Position numbers and translations under genes: made by a program. A DNA stretch of 60,974 nt from an uncultured Collinsella sp. (GTDB taxonomy: Bacteria > Actinomycetota > Coriobacteriia > Coriobacteriales > Coriobacteriaceae): the NCBI GenBank assembly GCA_902493515.1, contig CABUPE010000011.1, forward strand, positions 1-60,974, in the 5' to 3' direction. The notes beneath the pieces are model-generated. The model was not told the origin of the DNA, made no database searches, and saw only the letters and a program-made list of their open reading frames with translations. Positions 11,658-20,427 of this stretch are shown here, in pieces. Positions within the stretch are counted from its first letter, which is position 1. Each line of letters begins with the position of its first letter.

Positions 11658-11687
11658 AACAAACCCTGCGCAGGGGTGGTTTTTGTT
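11658..11687 (+). terminator. Terminator-like hairpin after prfB
   Basis: AACAAACC and GGTTTTTGTT flank the self-complementary CCCTGCGCAGGG, ending in a run of five T. First of two hairpins downstream of prfB. Confidence 0.5.
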
Positions 11688-11724
11688 CGGCGAATCGGTA
11701 GAATCGAATACAGCAAGAAGTTCA

Positions 11725-11752
11725 AAGCGCATCCGTTTGGGTGCGCTTTTTT
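11725..11752 (+). terminator. Intrinsic terminator just before yitT-like gene
   Basis: AAGCGCATCC pairs with GGGTGCGCTT around GTTT, followed by six T. It ends 12 bases before the next start codon, so read-through from prfB would be limited just ahead of that gene. Confidence 0.8.
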
Positions 11753-11764
11753 GAGGGAGGCAGC

Positions 11765-12655
11765 ATGGCATATCGTCTGGACATCAAGCGCATTCTTTCG
11801 ATGAACTTCTTTCACGACCTGCCCCAGATCATGTTGGGGTGTGCCTTGGCCGCCATCGCGACCGACTTGTTTTTGATTCCCAACGGTCTTGCCGCCGGTG
11901 GCGTTACGGGCCTTGCGACTATTATCCAGGCTGTCGGCGCGGCGCGAGGCGTGTCGCTTCCCGTCGGTATCCAGACCATCGTGATGAACGCCTTGCTGTT
12001 GTTGGTCGTTATGCGCGAGGGTGGCATGTTCTACGTGGTGCAGACCGCGACGGGCTTTGTGCTGCTGGGCTTCTTTACCGATCTGTTCGCCCCGTTTGTA
12101 GCACCTCTGGCGGATGCGGACCTGATGCTCCCTGCCATGTGGGGCGGCATTATTACGGGCATCGGTTACGGCATGGTGTTGCGCGCCGGCGCCAACACCG
12201 GCGGCTCGGACACGATTGGCCAAATCATCTCGCGTAACACCTCGCTGCCGGTGGGCTCGACCGTCATGGCGATCGATGTTGCCGTATGCGCGCTGTCGGC
12301 TCCGGTCTTTTCAATCGAAAACGCACTATATGCAGGCCTTTCGATGGTCATTAGCGGCTACGTGATCGATGCCGTGGTCGATGGTGGCAACAAACGCCGT
12401 ATGGTACTCATCATCTCGGACAAGTTCCCTGATATCGCTGCCGATATCATGTATGGCCTGGGTCGTGGTTGTACCAAGTTTAAGGCGACTGGCATGTATT
12501 CGGGTGCCGAGAAGCCGGTGATTATGGTCATCGTGAGCCGTCGAGAGCTCAATACCCTCAAGACGATCGTGCGCGAGCGCGATCCTCACGCCATTGTGAC
12601 GGTCGCTGACGTTACGGAAGCCTTCGGCGAGGGATTCAAGGACATTAGCGCGTAG
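11765..12655 (+). CDS. YitT family membrane protein (DUF161/DUF2179)
   Basis: About 296 residues. ATG at 11765 has GGGAGG 5-6 bases upstream. Five hydrophobic segments cover the first 200 residues, including NFFHDLPQIMLGCALAAIA and LIPNGLAAGGVTGLATII, the typical start of YitT-type proteins. Further typical segments are GMVLRAGANTGGSDTIGQII and the C-terminal soluble DUF2179 domain (LIISDKFPDIAADIMYGLGR, then ATGMYSG and VTEAFGEGF). Biochemical function is unknown across the family; transport or sensing at the membrane is usually assumed. It stands alone between two terminator or promoter regions. Confidence 0.88.
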   Translation: MAYRLDIKRILSMNFFHDLPQIMLGCALAAIATDLFLIPNGLAAGGVTGLATIIQAVGAARGVSLPVGIQTIVMNALLLLVVMREGGMFYVVQTATGFVLLGFFTDLFAPFVAPLADADLMLPAMWGGIITGIGYGMVLRAGANTGGSDTIGQIISRNTSLPVGSTVMAIDVAVCALSAPVFSIENALYAGLSMVISGYVIDAVVDGGNKRRMVLIISDKFPDIAADIMYGLGRGCTKFKATGMYSGAEKPVIMVIVSRRELNTLKTIVRERDPHAIVTVADVTEAFGEGFKDISA

Positions 12656-12863
12656 GGTCGACCGCGTTCCATCCAAAAGACGTTCACATTGATAAACCGT
12701 TTCATCAGCGGTTCTGCCTGCTAAATTGTTCAAATAATGATAAAAACTCTGGTAAAGCCATCAGTTTCCAGCATAATGAATGACGTACGTGCATTGCGGC
12801 TGTGTTGGGACTACCTTTCCGTGCCGTGCGCATTTTGTCTAATGAGGATGAAAGGAAGGCACA

Positions 12864-13694
12864 ATGAGCGACGAAGAGCTCAAAAAGGTTGCCAACGAGG
12901 TAAGGAAGGGCATCGTCACCGGCGTGCACGCTGCCAAGTCCGGCCATCCGGGCGGTTCGCTCGGCGCTGCCGACATCATGACCTATCTGTACTTTGAGGA
13001 AATGAACGTCGACCCGGCCGATCCCCGCAAGGCCGACCGCGATCGCTTTGTGCTCTCCAAGGGCCATTGCGCTCCGGGCCTGTACGCCGTGCTCGCCGAG
13101 CGTGGGTTCTTCCCCAAGGAGGATCTCGAGACGCTGCGCCATATCGGCAGCCACCTGCAAGGTCATCCCAACATGAACGACACCCCGGGCGTCGATATGT
13201 CCACCGGCTCGCTCGGCCAGGGCATCTCCGCCGCCGTGGGCATGGCGGTTGCCGCCAAGCACTGGGGCGATACTTACCGCACGTACGCCCTGCTGGGTGA
13301 TGGCGAGAGCGAGGAGGGCCAGGTCTGGGAGGCAGCCATGTTTGCCGGCAACCAGCAGCTCGATAACCTCTGCGTGATCGTCGACCACAACGGCCTGCAG
13401 ATCGACGGCCCCGTCGAGGAGGTCAACGACCCCATGCCGCTCGCCGACAAGTTCCGCGCCTTTAAGTTCCACGTGGTGGAGCTTGCCGACGGCAACGATT
13501 TCGATCAGATCCGCGCCGCCTTTGCCGAGGCCCGCGCCACCAAGGGTCAGCCGACCGCCATCATCGCCGAGACCATGAAGGGCAAGGGCGTTTCCTTTAT
13601 GGAGAACCAGGTTGGTTGGCACGGCAAGGCCCCCAACGATGAACAGTTTGAGCAGGCCATGGCAGAGCTCACGGCCGCCGGAGAGGAGCTCTAG
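12864..13694 (+). CDS. Transketolase, N-terminal (thiamine diphosphate) subunit
   Basis: One half of a split transketolase of the non-oxidative pentose phosphate pathway. It holds the ThDP-diphosphate-binding part: HAAKSGHPGGSLGAADIM, LSKGHCAPGLYA, TGSLGQGISAAVGMA, and the GDG...N motif in LLGDGESEEGQVWEAAMFA. The length of 276 residues is typical for the split form. AAGGAAGG precedes the ATG. The C-terminal subunit gene starts 2 bases after the stop, so both are made together. Splitting of transketolase is common in Firmicutes and some Actinobacteria. Confidence 0.95.
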   Translation: MSDEELKKVANEVRKGIVTGVHAAKSGHPGGSLGAADIMTYLYFEEMNVDPADPRKADRDRFVLSKGHCAPGLYAVLAERGFFPKEDLETLRHIGSHLQGHPNMNDTPGVDMSTGSLGQGISAAVGMAVAAKHWGDTYRTYALLGDGESEEGQVWEAAMFAGNQQLDNLCVIVDHNGLQIDGPVEEVNDPMPLADKFRAFKFHVVELADGNDFDQIRAAFAEARATKGQPTAIIAETMKGKGVSFMENQVGWHGKAPNDEQFEQAMAELTAAGEEL

Positions 13695-13695
13695 G

Positions 13696-14637
13696 ATGGC
13701 AGACGTCAAAAAAATCGCCACGCGCGTAAGCTACGGCGAGGCCCTCGTCGAGCTCGCCAACGAGCACGATGACTTTGTGGTCCTCGACGCCGACCTGGCC
13801 GCCGCCACGCAGACCGGCAAGTTCAAGGCCGCCTGCCCCGACCGCTTCTTCGACGTGGGTATCGCCGAGAGCAACCTGATGGGCGTCGCCGCCGGTATCG
13901 CGACCACCGGCCGCGTTGCCTTCGCGAGCACCTTTGCCATGTTCGCAGCCGGCCGCGCTTTTGAGCAGGTCCGTAACTCCATCGGCTACCCGCACCTCAA
14001 CGTTAAGATTGGTGCCACGCACGCCGGTATCTCGGTGGGCGAGGATGGTGCCACGCACCAGTGCTGCGAGGATATCGCCCTCATGCGCGTCATCCCCGGC
14101 ATGACTGTGATCGTTCCTGCCGACGACGTCGAGGCCCGCGCCGTGACGCGCGCCGCCTACGAGTGCGACGGTCCGGTGTACATGCGCTTCGCTCGTTTGG
14201 CCTCGCCGGTTATCAACGACCCCGAGACCTACAACTTCGAGTTGGGTAAGGGCATTGTCATGCGCGAGGGCGCCGACGTCACCATCATCGCCTGCGGCCT
14301 GATGGTCGGCGAGGCTCTCGAGGCCGCCGAGCAGCTCGCTGCCGAGGGCATCGACGCCGAGGTCATCAACATGCACACCATCAAGCCCATCGATGCCGAC
14401 CTGATCGTCAAGAGCGCCACCAAGACCGGCCACGTCGTGACCGTCGAGGAGCATTCTGTAATCGGTGGCCTGGGCAGCGCCGTTGCCGACGTCCTGTGCG
14501 AGCAGTGCCCGACGCCCCTCAAGAAGATCGGCGTCAACGACACCTTTGGCGAGTCCGGCCCGGGTGCCGAGCTCTTGCACAAGTATGGCCTGGACGCCGC
14601 CAACATCGTGGCGACCACCAAGGAGTTCTTGGCATAA
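13696..14637 (+). CDS. Transketolase, C-terminal subunit
   Basis: Second half of the split enzyme, 313 residues from the ATG at 13696 (GAGGAGCTCTAGG upstream, 1 base after the previous stop). It contains the pyrimidine-binding domain (RFFDVGIAESNLMGVAAGIA with the conserved Glu, then TFAMFAAGRAFEQVRNSI) and the C-terminal domain (VTVEEHSVIGGLGSAVADVL). It must associate with the N-terminal subunit to form the active site. A strong terminator follows about 50 bases after the stop. Confidence 0.95.
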   Translation: MADVKKIATRVSYGEALVELANEHDDFVVLDADLAAATQTGKFKAACPDRFFDVGIAESNLMGVAAGIATTGRVAFASTFAMFAAGRAFEQVRNSIGYPHLNVKIGATHAGISVGEDGATHQCCEDIALMRVIPGMTVIVPADDVEARAVTRAAYECDGPVYMRFARLASPVINDPETYNFELGKGIVMREGADVTIIACGLMVGEALEAAEQLAAEGIDAEVINMHTIKPIDADLIVKSATKTGHVVTVEEHSVIGGLGSAVADVLCEQCPTPLKKIGVNDTFGESGPGAELLHKYGLDAANIVATTKEFLA

Positions 14638-14685
14638 GGCAAGGCGGATCTCAAGGACTGCTTCGCCAGAACTATGGAAACCCGG

Positions 14686-14716
14686 CAGGGGCGCTCTCTT
14701 GGAGAGCGCCCCTGTT
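14686..14716 (+). terminator. Intrinsic terminator of the transketolase operon
   Basis: Perfect 13-bp stem CAGGGGCGCTCTC / GAGAGCGCCCCTG with a 3-base loop, then TTTC. Only two bases separate it from a 67-bp dyad repeat. Confidence 0.85.
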
Positions 14717-14718
14717 TC

Positions 14719-14785
14719 AGTTGCGGTGAAATAGGGACTGATTAGACCTTTTAACTGGTAAAACAGTCCCTATTTCACCGCAACT
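14719..14785. repeat. 67-bp dyad repeat, copy 1
   Basis: Perfect 22-bp arms beginning AGTTGCGGTGAAATAGGGAC surround a 23-base centre. Two further copies of exactly the same length occur at 24026-24092 and 39105-39171, with diverged centres. Intergenic and immediately after a terminator. Confidence 0.85.
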
Positions 14786-14914
14786 CATGAAGACGCCCCT
14801 CAAGCACGGTCCCATCAGGAAAAAGGGCATATATCGACAAAGCGCAATTCAGACCCTTCCAGCTTTGTATATGCAGCACCTCAAGATAAACGCGGCGACC
14901 CCTTAGTTATCGCA
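14786..14914 (-). other. Intergenic stretch with a short open frame, no supported gene
   Basis: On the minus strand a frame bounded by stops covers most of this stretch and encodes about 40 residues containing VYLEVLHIQSWKG and LFPDGTVLEGRLHEL. The residue mix looks protein-like, but no proper start or ribosome-binding site is seen. It may be the tail of a vanished gene. Confidence 0.2.
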
Positions 14915-15037
14915 GGCCGGGCACAGGGTTACTCTCCAAATTTTTCCGCAGGACGGAGGAGCCCCCGCAGCGCGAAGCGCGCAGCGGGGGCTCCGACATG
15001 TCCGAGGACGATTTGGAGAGTAACCCTGTGCCCGGCC
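14915..15037. repeat. 123-bp giant hairpin with 27-bp perfect arms
   Basis: Positions 14915-14941 and 15011-15037 are perfect inverted copies (27 bp; the arm starts GGCCGGGCACAGGGTTACTC). Inside, GGAGCCCCCGC (14958-14968) pairs with GCGGGGGCTCC (14984-14994) around GCGCGAAGCGC, so the whole element folds as one long nested hairpin. It has no open frame. A MITE-like element or a structured RNA in the ftsE upstream region are the two readings. Confidence 0.8.
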
Positions 15038-15141
15038 GACGGGATCCCTAAGCACGCCATGCTTCTTATGTGCAGCAAAGCTAATACTGCTAAAATACAA
15101 AGCGCTCATGTAGTTTAAACGCACGACGATAAGGAGCACCA

Positions 15142-16362
15142 GTGGGTAACCACTTCCGTACCTCCGGTGCGGGCGATGATGCCCCCAAGACGCAGGCAGG
15201 CGTCCAGGGCAGTCGTTTCGCCACTCCGGATTCAGAGGGCCAGCCTGTTGCTCAGGCCCCCGCTCAGCCGGCAGATCAGGCACAGCCGGCATCCGATCCC
15301 TTTGTCTACAATCCAACCAGCGATGTCGCGCTTTCCGGCACGGCGGGTTTTGAGCCCGTTCAGGCCGTGACCGCTCGCGTGGAGCAGCCTCAGGCTGGCG
15401 CCGCCACGCCGCAGCCTACCATGGCCGGCATTCCCGACCCCATGGCCCCTGCGACGCCGGCTCCTCAGCCTGCGCAGTCCGGTCTCTTTGCCGCTATTCC
15501 CGACCCCACGCAGCCTGCTGCCCCGGTGGTCGAGAGCGATCAGGCCGCCGAGGTCGCAAGCCTCGATAACGCGCTCAACAACCCCGATTTTACGTCGGTG
15601 TTTGCGCCCATCGATCCGCAGGCCAGCCGCAAGAAGATGGCCAAGCAGGCCGGTGTCGAGCCCGTCATCCTTATGGAGCATGTCACCAAGATCTATCCGG
15701 CACAGCCTAACAAGCCTGCACTCGACGACATCAACATCGAGATCTATCCGGGTGAGTTCGTCTTCCTGGTTGGTCACTCCGGCTCGGGTAAGACCACGCT
15801 GCTGTCGACGCTCAACCGCGACGTCAAGCCGACGAGCGGCCGCATCCTGGTTGCCGGTCAGGACCTCATGAAGATCAAGAACCGCAAGGTTCCGTTCCTG
15901 CGCCGCCAGATTGGCGCCGTGTTCCAGGACTTTAAGCTTCTGCCGCAAAAGACCGCCTACGAAAACGTGGCGTTTGCCCTGCAGTGCATCGGCAAGCCCA
16001 AGGGCGTCATTCGCAGCCAGGTGCCCGAGGTGCTGCGTCTGGTCGGTCTGGCCGATCAGATGGACTCGCTGCCCGACCAGCTTTCCGGTGGCGAGCAGCA
16101 GCGCGTTGCCGTCGCCCGTGCTATGGTCAACCGTCCGCCGCTGCTGATCTGCGACGAGCCCACGGGCAACCTCGACCCGGCGATCTCGCTGGGCATCATG
16201 AAGCTGCTCGAGCGTATTAACCGCACCGGCACCACCGTGATCGTCGCCACGCACGACCGCGAGATGGTCGATAGCATGCACCGTCGCGTGATCGCCCTCG
16301 AGGGCGGCCACGTTATCCGCGACCAGGAGAGGGGAGGTTACGGCAACTATGGCACCAACTAA
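15142..16362 (+). CDS. ftsE: Cell division ATPase FtsE with long N-terminal extension
   Basis: ATP-binding half of the FtsEX complex, which couples the divisome to peptidoglycan hydrolases. The GTG start has ATAAGGAG 7-8 bases upstream. The ATPase occupies about residues 175-406: GHSGSGKTTLLS (Walker A), VFQDFKLLPQKTAYENVAFA (Q-loop), LSGGEQQRVAVARAM, LLICDEPTGNLDP and VATHDRE. The first 170 residues are a Pro/Ala/Gln-rich, probably disordered segment; FtsE is normally about 230 residues without it. The gene overlaps ftsX by 14 bases, the standard arrangement. Confidence 0.93.
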   Translation: MGNHFRTSGAGDDAPKTQAGVQGSRFATPDSEGQPVAQAPAQPADQAQPASDPFVYNPTSDVALSGTAGFEPVQAVTARVEQPQAGAATPQPTMAGIPDPMAPATPAPQPAQSGLFAAIPDPTQPAAPVVESDQAAEVASLDNALNNPDFTSVFAPIDPQASRKKMAKQAGVEPVILMEHVTKIYPAQPNKPALDDINIEIYPGEFVFLVGHSGSGKTTLLSTLNRDVKPTSGRILVAGQDLMKIKNRKVPFLRRQIGAVFQDFKLLPQKTAYENVAFALQCIGKPKGVIRSQVPEVLRLVGLADQMDSLPDQLSGGEQQRVAVARAMVNRPPLLICDEPTGNLDPAISLGIMKLLERINRTGTTVIVATHDREMVDSMHRRVIALEGGHVIRDQERGGYGNYGTN

Positions 16363-17269
16363 CGTGGGCTACTCCTTCAAAGAGGCAATCAGCCACTTCT
16401 TCCGTAACTGGACTACCTCGCTCGGCGCCGTCATCACGATCTTCCTTTCGCTGTTTATCATCGGCCTGTTCATCATGGGCTCCGCGATGCTGAACTCCGT
16501 GATCGGCACCGTCGAGGATCAGGTTGTCATCAACGCGTTCATTAGCGATGACGCCGATCAGGCCGATGTTCAGGCTTTTGAGGCCGAGCTTAAGACGTGG
16601 AATAACGTCAAGTCCGTGACCTATAAGGACAAGGACGACGCGCTGGCCGAGTATACGAGCAAGATGTCGGGCAACGCCGACGCCACCATGAGCGCGCTCG
16701 ATGGCCAGAACCCGCTGCCGGCTTCCTTCGCTATTGAGATGGACGATCCGTCCAAGGTCGAGAGCACGGCAAAGAAGCTCAAGAAGGATGCCGATTTCCA
16801 GAAGATCGCGGATGACGGCGACGTCAACGCGAGCGTGCTGTACGGCCAGGAGGAAGTGAGCCGCCTGTTCCAGGTGACCAACTACATCCGCATCGCCGCC
16901 GTGGTGCTCGTTGGCCTGCTGACTTTTATCGCGTTCATCTTTATCAACAACACGATTCGCCTGTCCATTACGGCGCGTCGTCGTGAGATTGCGATTATGC
17001 GTCTGGTCGGCGCCAGCAACGGCTTCATTCGTGGCCCGTTTATCACCGAGGGCGTACTGCAGGCCATTTTGGGCTCGCTGCTTTCCATCGGCGTTCTGGA
17101 GCTGCTGCGCAATCTGATGATTCCGCGTTTGCAGGAGAGCATCGGCTGGATGTCGTTTGCCCTGCCGATGCAGTACTACCTGGTGACCTATGCTGCGCTG
17201 ATTCTGGTCGGCGTGATTATCGGCCTCTTTGGTTCTGCCATCGCCATGCGTCGCTACCTGCGCGTGTAG
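16349..17269 (+). CDS. ftsX: Cell division protein FtsX
   Basis: Membrane partner of FtsE, 306 residues. It begins with GYSFKEAISHFFRNWTTSLG, typical of FtsX, followed by one membrane helix (VITIFLSLFIIGLFIM) and a large external domain of about 120 residues. Three more helices follow near residues 185-305 (IRIAAVVLVGLLTFIAFIFI and others). RLSITARRREIAIMRLVGAS is the conserved cytoplasmic FtsX loop. The start lies inside the ftsE 3' end in another frame, with GAGGGGAGG upstream. A terminator follows. Confidence 0.95.
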   Translation: MAPTNVGYSFKEAISHFFRNWTTSLGAVITIFLSLFIIGLFIMGSAMLNSVIGTVEDQVVINAFISDDADQADVQAFEAELKTWNNVKSVTYKDKDDALAEYTSKMSGNADATMSALDGQNPLPASFAIEMDDPSKVESTAKKLKKDADFQKIADDGDVNASVLYGQEEVSRLFQVTNYIRIAAVVLVGLLTFIAFIFINNTIRLSITARRREIAIMRLVGASNGFIRGPFITEGVLQAILGSLLSIGVLELLRNLMIPRLQESIGWMSFALPMQYYLVTYAALILVGVIIGLFGSAIAMRRYLRV

Positions 17270-17293
17270 GCATGCCTGGAATTCATCCCTTCC

Positions 17294-17327
17294 AACGGGT
17301 CGTCTCTTATGGGGCGGCCCGTTTTTT
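17294..17327 (+). terminator. Intrinsic terminator after ftsX
   Basis: AACGGGTCG and CGGCCCGTT form the stem around a partly paired loop, followed by TTTTTT. Confidence 0.8.
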
Positions 17328-17404
17328 GATCCCTAGGGGACGGCAGGAAAGCGAATCATTTGGGTAGACTCTTTGGAGTTCGCAATCGATAGTTAGGAGG
17401 CGCC

Positions 17405-19540
17405 ATGGGGCGCAATAACAAGCATAAGCGTGGAGCTCGCAATAAGCGCGGGCCGGTGCGCAGCGAACGCCGTCCGAGCCTGACCGGGCGCGTGCAGCTC
17501 CATGAGCACAGTGCCTATGTCATAACCGAGAATGGCGACTACAAGGTCATGGGTCGCGGCAAGCGTGAGATCATGGACGGCGATACCGTTGCCGTGAGCA
17601 TTAAGAATAGCCCGCATGGCGAGCGTCGCGCCGTGATCGAGGGCGTAGTTGAGCGCGCGGCCATAAGCGTGGTGGGTACGTACCAGACCGCCGGTCCGCT
17701 CGGTGTGATCGAGCCGCTCGATTCGCGCTTGAAGGCCGACTTCTTCATTTTGCCCAAGGATACCTCGGCGGATCGTCTGGGTGTCCACCCGGGTGATGCT
17801 GTTGTCGCGCGCATTTTGACCTACCCGACGCGCCTGGAATCGGGTACCGTGACGATCGAGCGCCGCATTGGCGGAGATGACGCGCCCGATTTGGGCGTTC
17901 AATATGTGATGGCGCGTTACGGCTATACCGATAGCTATCCCGAGGCCGCGCTGGCCGAGGCCGAGGGGCTTTCGCTCGATGTGTCCGCGGCGCTTAAGGA
18001 CCCGCTCCGCCGCGATCTGCGCGACCGCTTTGTCATCACGATCGACCCGGTCGACGCGCGCGACTTTGACGATGCCATTTCGTTGGAGCGCACGCCCGAG
18101 GGTGGCTACAAGCTGGGTGTGCATATCGCCGACGTTTCACACTATGTGGCTTGGGACGGGCATATCGATCTTGAGGCTCGCCATCGTACGACATCGGTGT
18201 ATCTGGCCGATCGCGTGCTTCCCATGCTGCCCGAACGCCTGTCCAATGACCTGTGCTCGCTTCGCCCTGACGAGGACCGCCTGGCGTTTACCGTTGACAT
18301 CGAGCTCGATGCACAGGGTCGCGTGCGGCATTACGATCCGTACCCCAGCGTGATTCGCTCGCGTGTGCGTATGGACTATGACGGCGCCGAGGCGCTGCTG
18401 GTGCGTGCCGGCGCGGTTGAGTATTCGGTGCTGGAGGGTGCGGCCGAGGATGTTGCGGCTGCCGAGACCTCGCGCGAGGAAGCGCTTGAGCGCGGTCTTG
18501 CGTGCGAGGAGGCCGCCCGCGGCTACAACGTCGACCTCGGCGATTTCCTTGTCGCCGCTAACGAGCTCGCCGAACTCCGCCGTCGTATTCGTCGCGCCCG
18601 CGGCTCGGTCGATTTTGACACGGCCGAGATTCGTGCTCTGTTGGATGAGGACGGAGTGCCCGTGCAGATTGTGGCGCGTGAGCGTTCGTGTGCCACGTCG
18701 CTTATCGAGGAAGCCATGCTGCTCGCCAACGAGTGCGTTGCAGAGTGGCTGGCAGACCGTGATATCGAGGCCTGCTATCGCGTGCATGAGGATCCGAGCC
18801 CCGATAGCCTGCACGGTGCCGCCGTTGCGCTGGCGCAGCTAGGCATCATCGACGATCGCCGTGCTGCCGGTATTGCCCTGGGGAGCCCCGATGAGCTGCA
18901 GGCTGCAGTCGATGCTGCCGCCGGTACGGCCAACGCACCGCTCGTTAACACGCTGCTTCTGCGCAGCATGCAGCGCGCGCTGTACAAGCCGCGCAACGAG
19001 GGCCACTTTGCGCTCGCCGCGCCGTGCTACTGTCACTTTACGAGTCCCATCCGTCGCTACCCCGATCTGGTGGTGCACCGCGTGCTCAAACTGCAGTTGG
19101 CCTATGAGCGGCTCGGCGGCAAGGACGCCTTGGTCCGTACGCCGCGGCTGATCGGCAAGGGGCGCGAGTCGCTGCCGCGCATTCTGCCGCAGATCTGCCG
19201 CGCATGCAGCGATGCCGAGCGCGCGGCAGATGCCGCCAGCCATGCGACGCAAAAGATCAAGATTGCCCAGTACTATGAGGACCGTCTGGGCGAGCGCTAT
19301 GCCGGAACCGTCTCGTGGGTTAGCAGCATGGGCCTTTTTGTGCGCTTGGACCTAACGCAGGTCGAAGGCTTGGTTTCGATCAAGAGTCTGGGCAACGAGT
19401 GGTTCGAGTTCGACGAGGACGCGCTCACGCTCACAGGTGCCGACACGGGCACCCGTTACGAGCTGGGGCAGCGCGTGATTATCGAGGTCTCGCGCGTCAA
19501 TACCACGCGTGGGCACTTGGACTTTAAGCTTATCCATTAG
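17405..19540 (+). CDS. rnr: Ribonuclease R (RNase II family exoribonuclease)
   Basis: Processive 3'-to-5' exoribonuclease for structured RNA, active with tmRNA/SmpB in RNA quality control. The product has 711 residues. A basic N-terminus (GRNNKHKRGARNKRG) is followed by cold-shock-like domains and the RNB catalytic domain. The Asp cluster reads TIDPVDARDFDDAISLE, then GVHIADVSHYV, and ARLY-type residues near FTSPIRRYPDLVVHR. A C-terminal S1 domain covers about residues 635-710 (YAGTVSWVSSMGLFVRLD). TAGGAGG lies 5-6 bases before the ATG. smpB is encoded 4 kb downstream. Confidence 0.95.
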   Translation: MGRNNKHKRGARNKRGPVRSERRPSLTGRVQLHEHSAYVITENGDYKVMGRGKREIMDGDTVAVSIKNSPHGERRAVIEGVVERAAISVVGTYQTAGPLGVIEPLDSRLKADFFILPKDTSADRLGVHPGDAVVARILTYPTRLESGTVTIERRIGGDDAPDLGVQYVMARYGYTDSYPEAALAEAEGLSLDVSAALKDPLRRDLRDRFVITIDPVDARDFDDAISLERTPEGGYKLGVHIADVSHYVAWDGHIDLEARHRTTSVYLADRVLPMLPERLSNDLCSLRPDEDRLAFTVDIELDAQGRVRHYDPYPSVIRSRVRMDYDGAEALLVRAGAVEYSVLEGAAEDVAAAETSREEALERGLACEEAARGYNVDLGDFLVAANELAELRRRIRRARGSVDFDTAEIRALLDEDGVPVQIVARERSCATSLIEEAMLLANECVAEWLADRDIEACYRVHEDPSPDSLHGAAVALAQLGIIDDRRAAGIALGSPDELQAAVDAAAGTANAPLVNTLLLRSMQRALYKPRNEGHFALAAPCYCHFTSPIRRYPDLVVHRVLKLQLAYERLGGKDALVRTPRLIGKGRESLPRILPQICRACSDAERAADAASHATQKIKIAQYYEDRLGERYAGTVSWVSSMGLFVRLDLTQVEGLVSIKSLGNEWFEFDEDALTLTGADTGTRYELGQRVIIEVSRVNTTRGHLDFKLIH

Positions 19541-19565
19541 CTAAATCCCGACTCATGGTGGGGGA

Positions 19566-19597
19566 GCGGAGGGCGGCCTTTCGGGACCGCCCTCCGC
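19566..19597 (+). terminator. Intrinsic terminator after rnr
   Basis: GCGGAGGGCGG and CCGCCCTCCGC pair around a short loop. The T-tract is weak (ATTTG). Confidence 0.65.
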
Positions 19598-19659
19598 ATT
19601 TGAATCGTGGCTACCTTGCCGTCTGCTCGGCCGCCCGCTTACCTGCTATTTGAGAGGTA

Positions 19660-19698
19660 AAACCTACCAAAATAAACCTGTCCCTTTTTGGCAGGTTT
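19660..19698. repeat. Small hairpin repeat, ACCTGTCCC-loop family
   Basis: Near-perfect 13-bp arms (AAACCTACCAAAA / TTTTGGCAGGTTT) around a loop with AACCTGTCCC. Its loop and right arm match 7479-7513 for over 20 bases. It lies just upstream of the recombinase start. Confidence 0.7.
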
Positions 19699-19717
19699 AC
19701 AAGAAAGCGGGGATGAG

Positions 19718-20323
19718 ATGGCGACGGTGTACGGTTATGCGCGGGTGAGTTCGCGCGATCAGAACCTTAATCGGCAGCTGGATGCGCTGGGCGCCTATGG
19801 CGTGGGCTCGGCGAATATTTATGCCGACCATGCGAGCGGCAAGGACTTCGATCGACCGCGTTATCGCGAGCTGCTGCACGTCCTGGGAGACGGGGACGTA
19901 CTGGTGGTGCTTTCTATCGACCGACTTGGCCGTAATTACTCCGAGATTCTTGAGGAATGGCGACGCATTACCAAGGAGCTCGGGGTTGCCATTGTGGTGT
20001 TGGACATGCCATTGCTTGACACGCGCGCTAGGGCCAGCGGCGCGCCGGATGTGACCAACGTCCTGATTGCCGATATTGTGCTGCAACTGCTGAGCTACGT
20101 GGCGCAGGTAGAGCGCGAGAATATCCATCGGCGCCAAGCGGAGGGAATTGCAGCGGCGCGGGCGCGAGGGGTCCGTTTCGGTCGACCTCGCAAGCCGTGC
20201 CCTCCTCAGTTTGAGCTGGTGCGCGATAGCTATGAGGCGGGTGATATTACCCGCAGCCAGGCAGCAAAGTGCCTGGGCGTGTGCGTGGGGACGTTCGATC
20301 GCTGGATGCGCGAGGCGGGGTAG
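19718..20323 (+). CDS. Serine recombinase (resolvase/invertase family)
   Basis: Site-specific recombinase of about 201 residues. The catalytic domain opens with TVYGYARVSSRDQNLNRQL; the first Ser after YARV is the expected nucleophile. Further resolvase motifs are LVVLSIDRLGRNYSEILEEW and VERENIHRRQAEGIAAAR. The C-terminus is a DNA-binding helix-turn-helix (GDITRSQAAKCLGVCVGTFDRWM). ATG at 19718 is preferred (GCGGGGATGAG upstream). No transposase, integron or obvious invertible segment adjoins it, so its target is unknown. It is the only recombinase gene in the window. Confidence 0.9.
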   Translation: MATVYGYARVSSRDQNLNRQLDALGAYGVGSANIYADHASGKDFDRPRYRELLHVLGDGDVLVVLSIDRLGRNYSEILEEWRRITKELGVAIVVLDMPLLDTRARASGAPDVTNVLIADIVLQLLSYVAQVERENIHRRQAEGIAAARARGVRFGRPRKPCPPQFELVRDSYEAGDITRSQAAKCLGVCVGTFDRWMREAG

Positions 20324-20427
20324 GGGTTTGCGTCGCTTTGTCGCTTCCTGTTGCGATTCAAATTTTGATACGGTGACGATGTCATTTGGGGCTACACTCG
20401 CTGATATTCAAAAAAGGAGGTTGGCCC

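Noticed and set aside
14903..15316. 137-residue minus-strand frame across the giant hairpin and ftsE start
   Set aside because: It depends on the hairpin sequence and antisense of the FtsE extension; no protein-like pattern or start signal.
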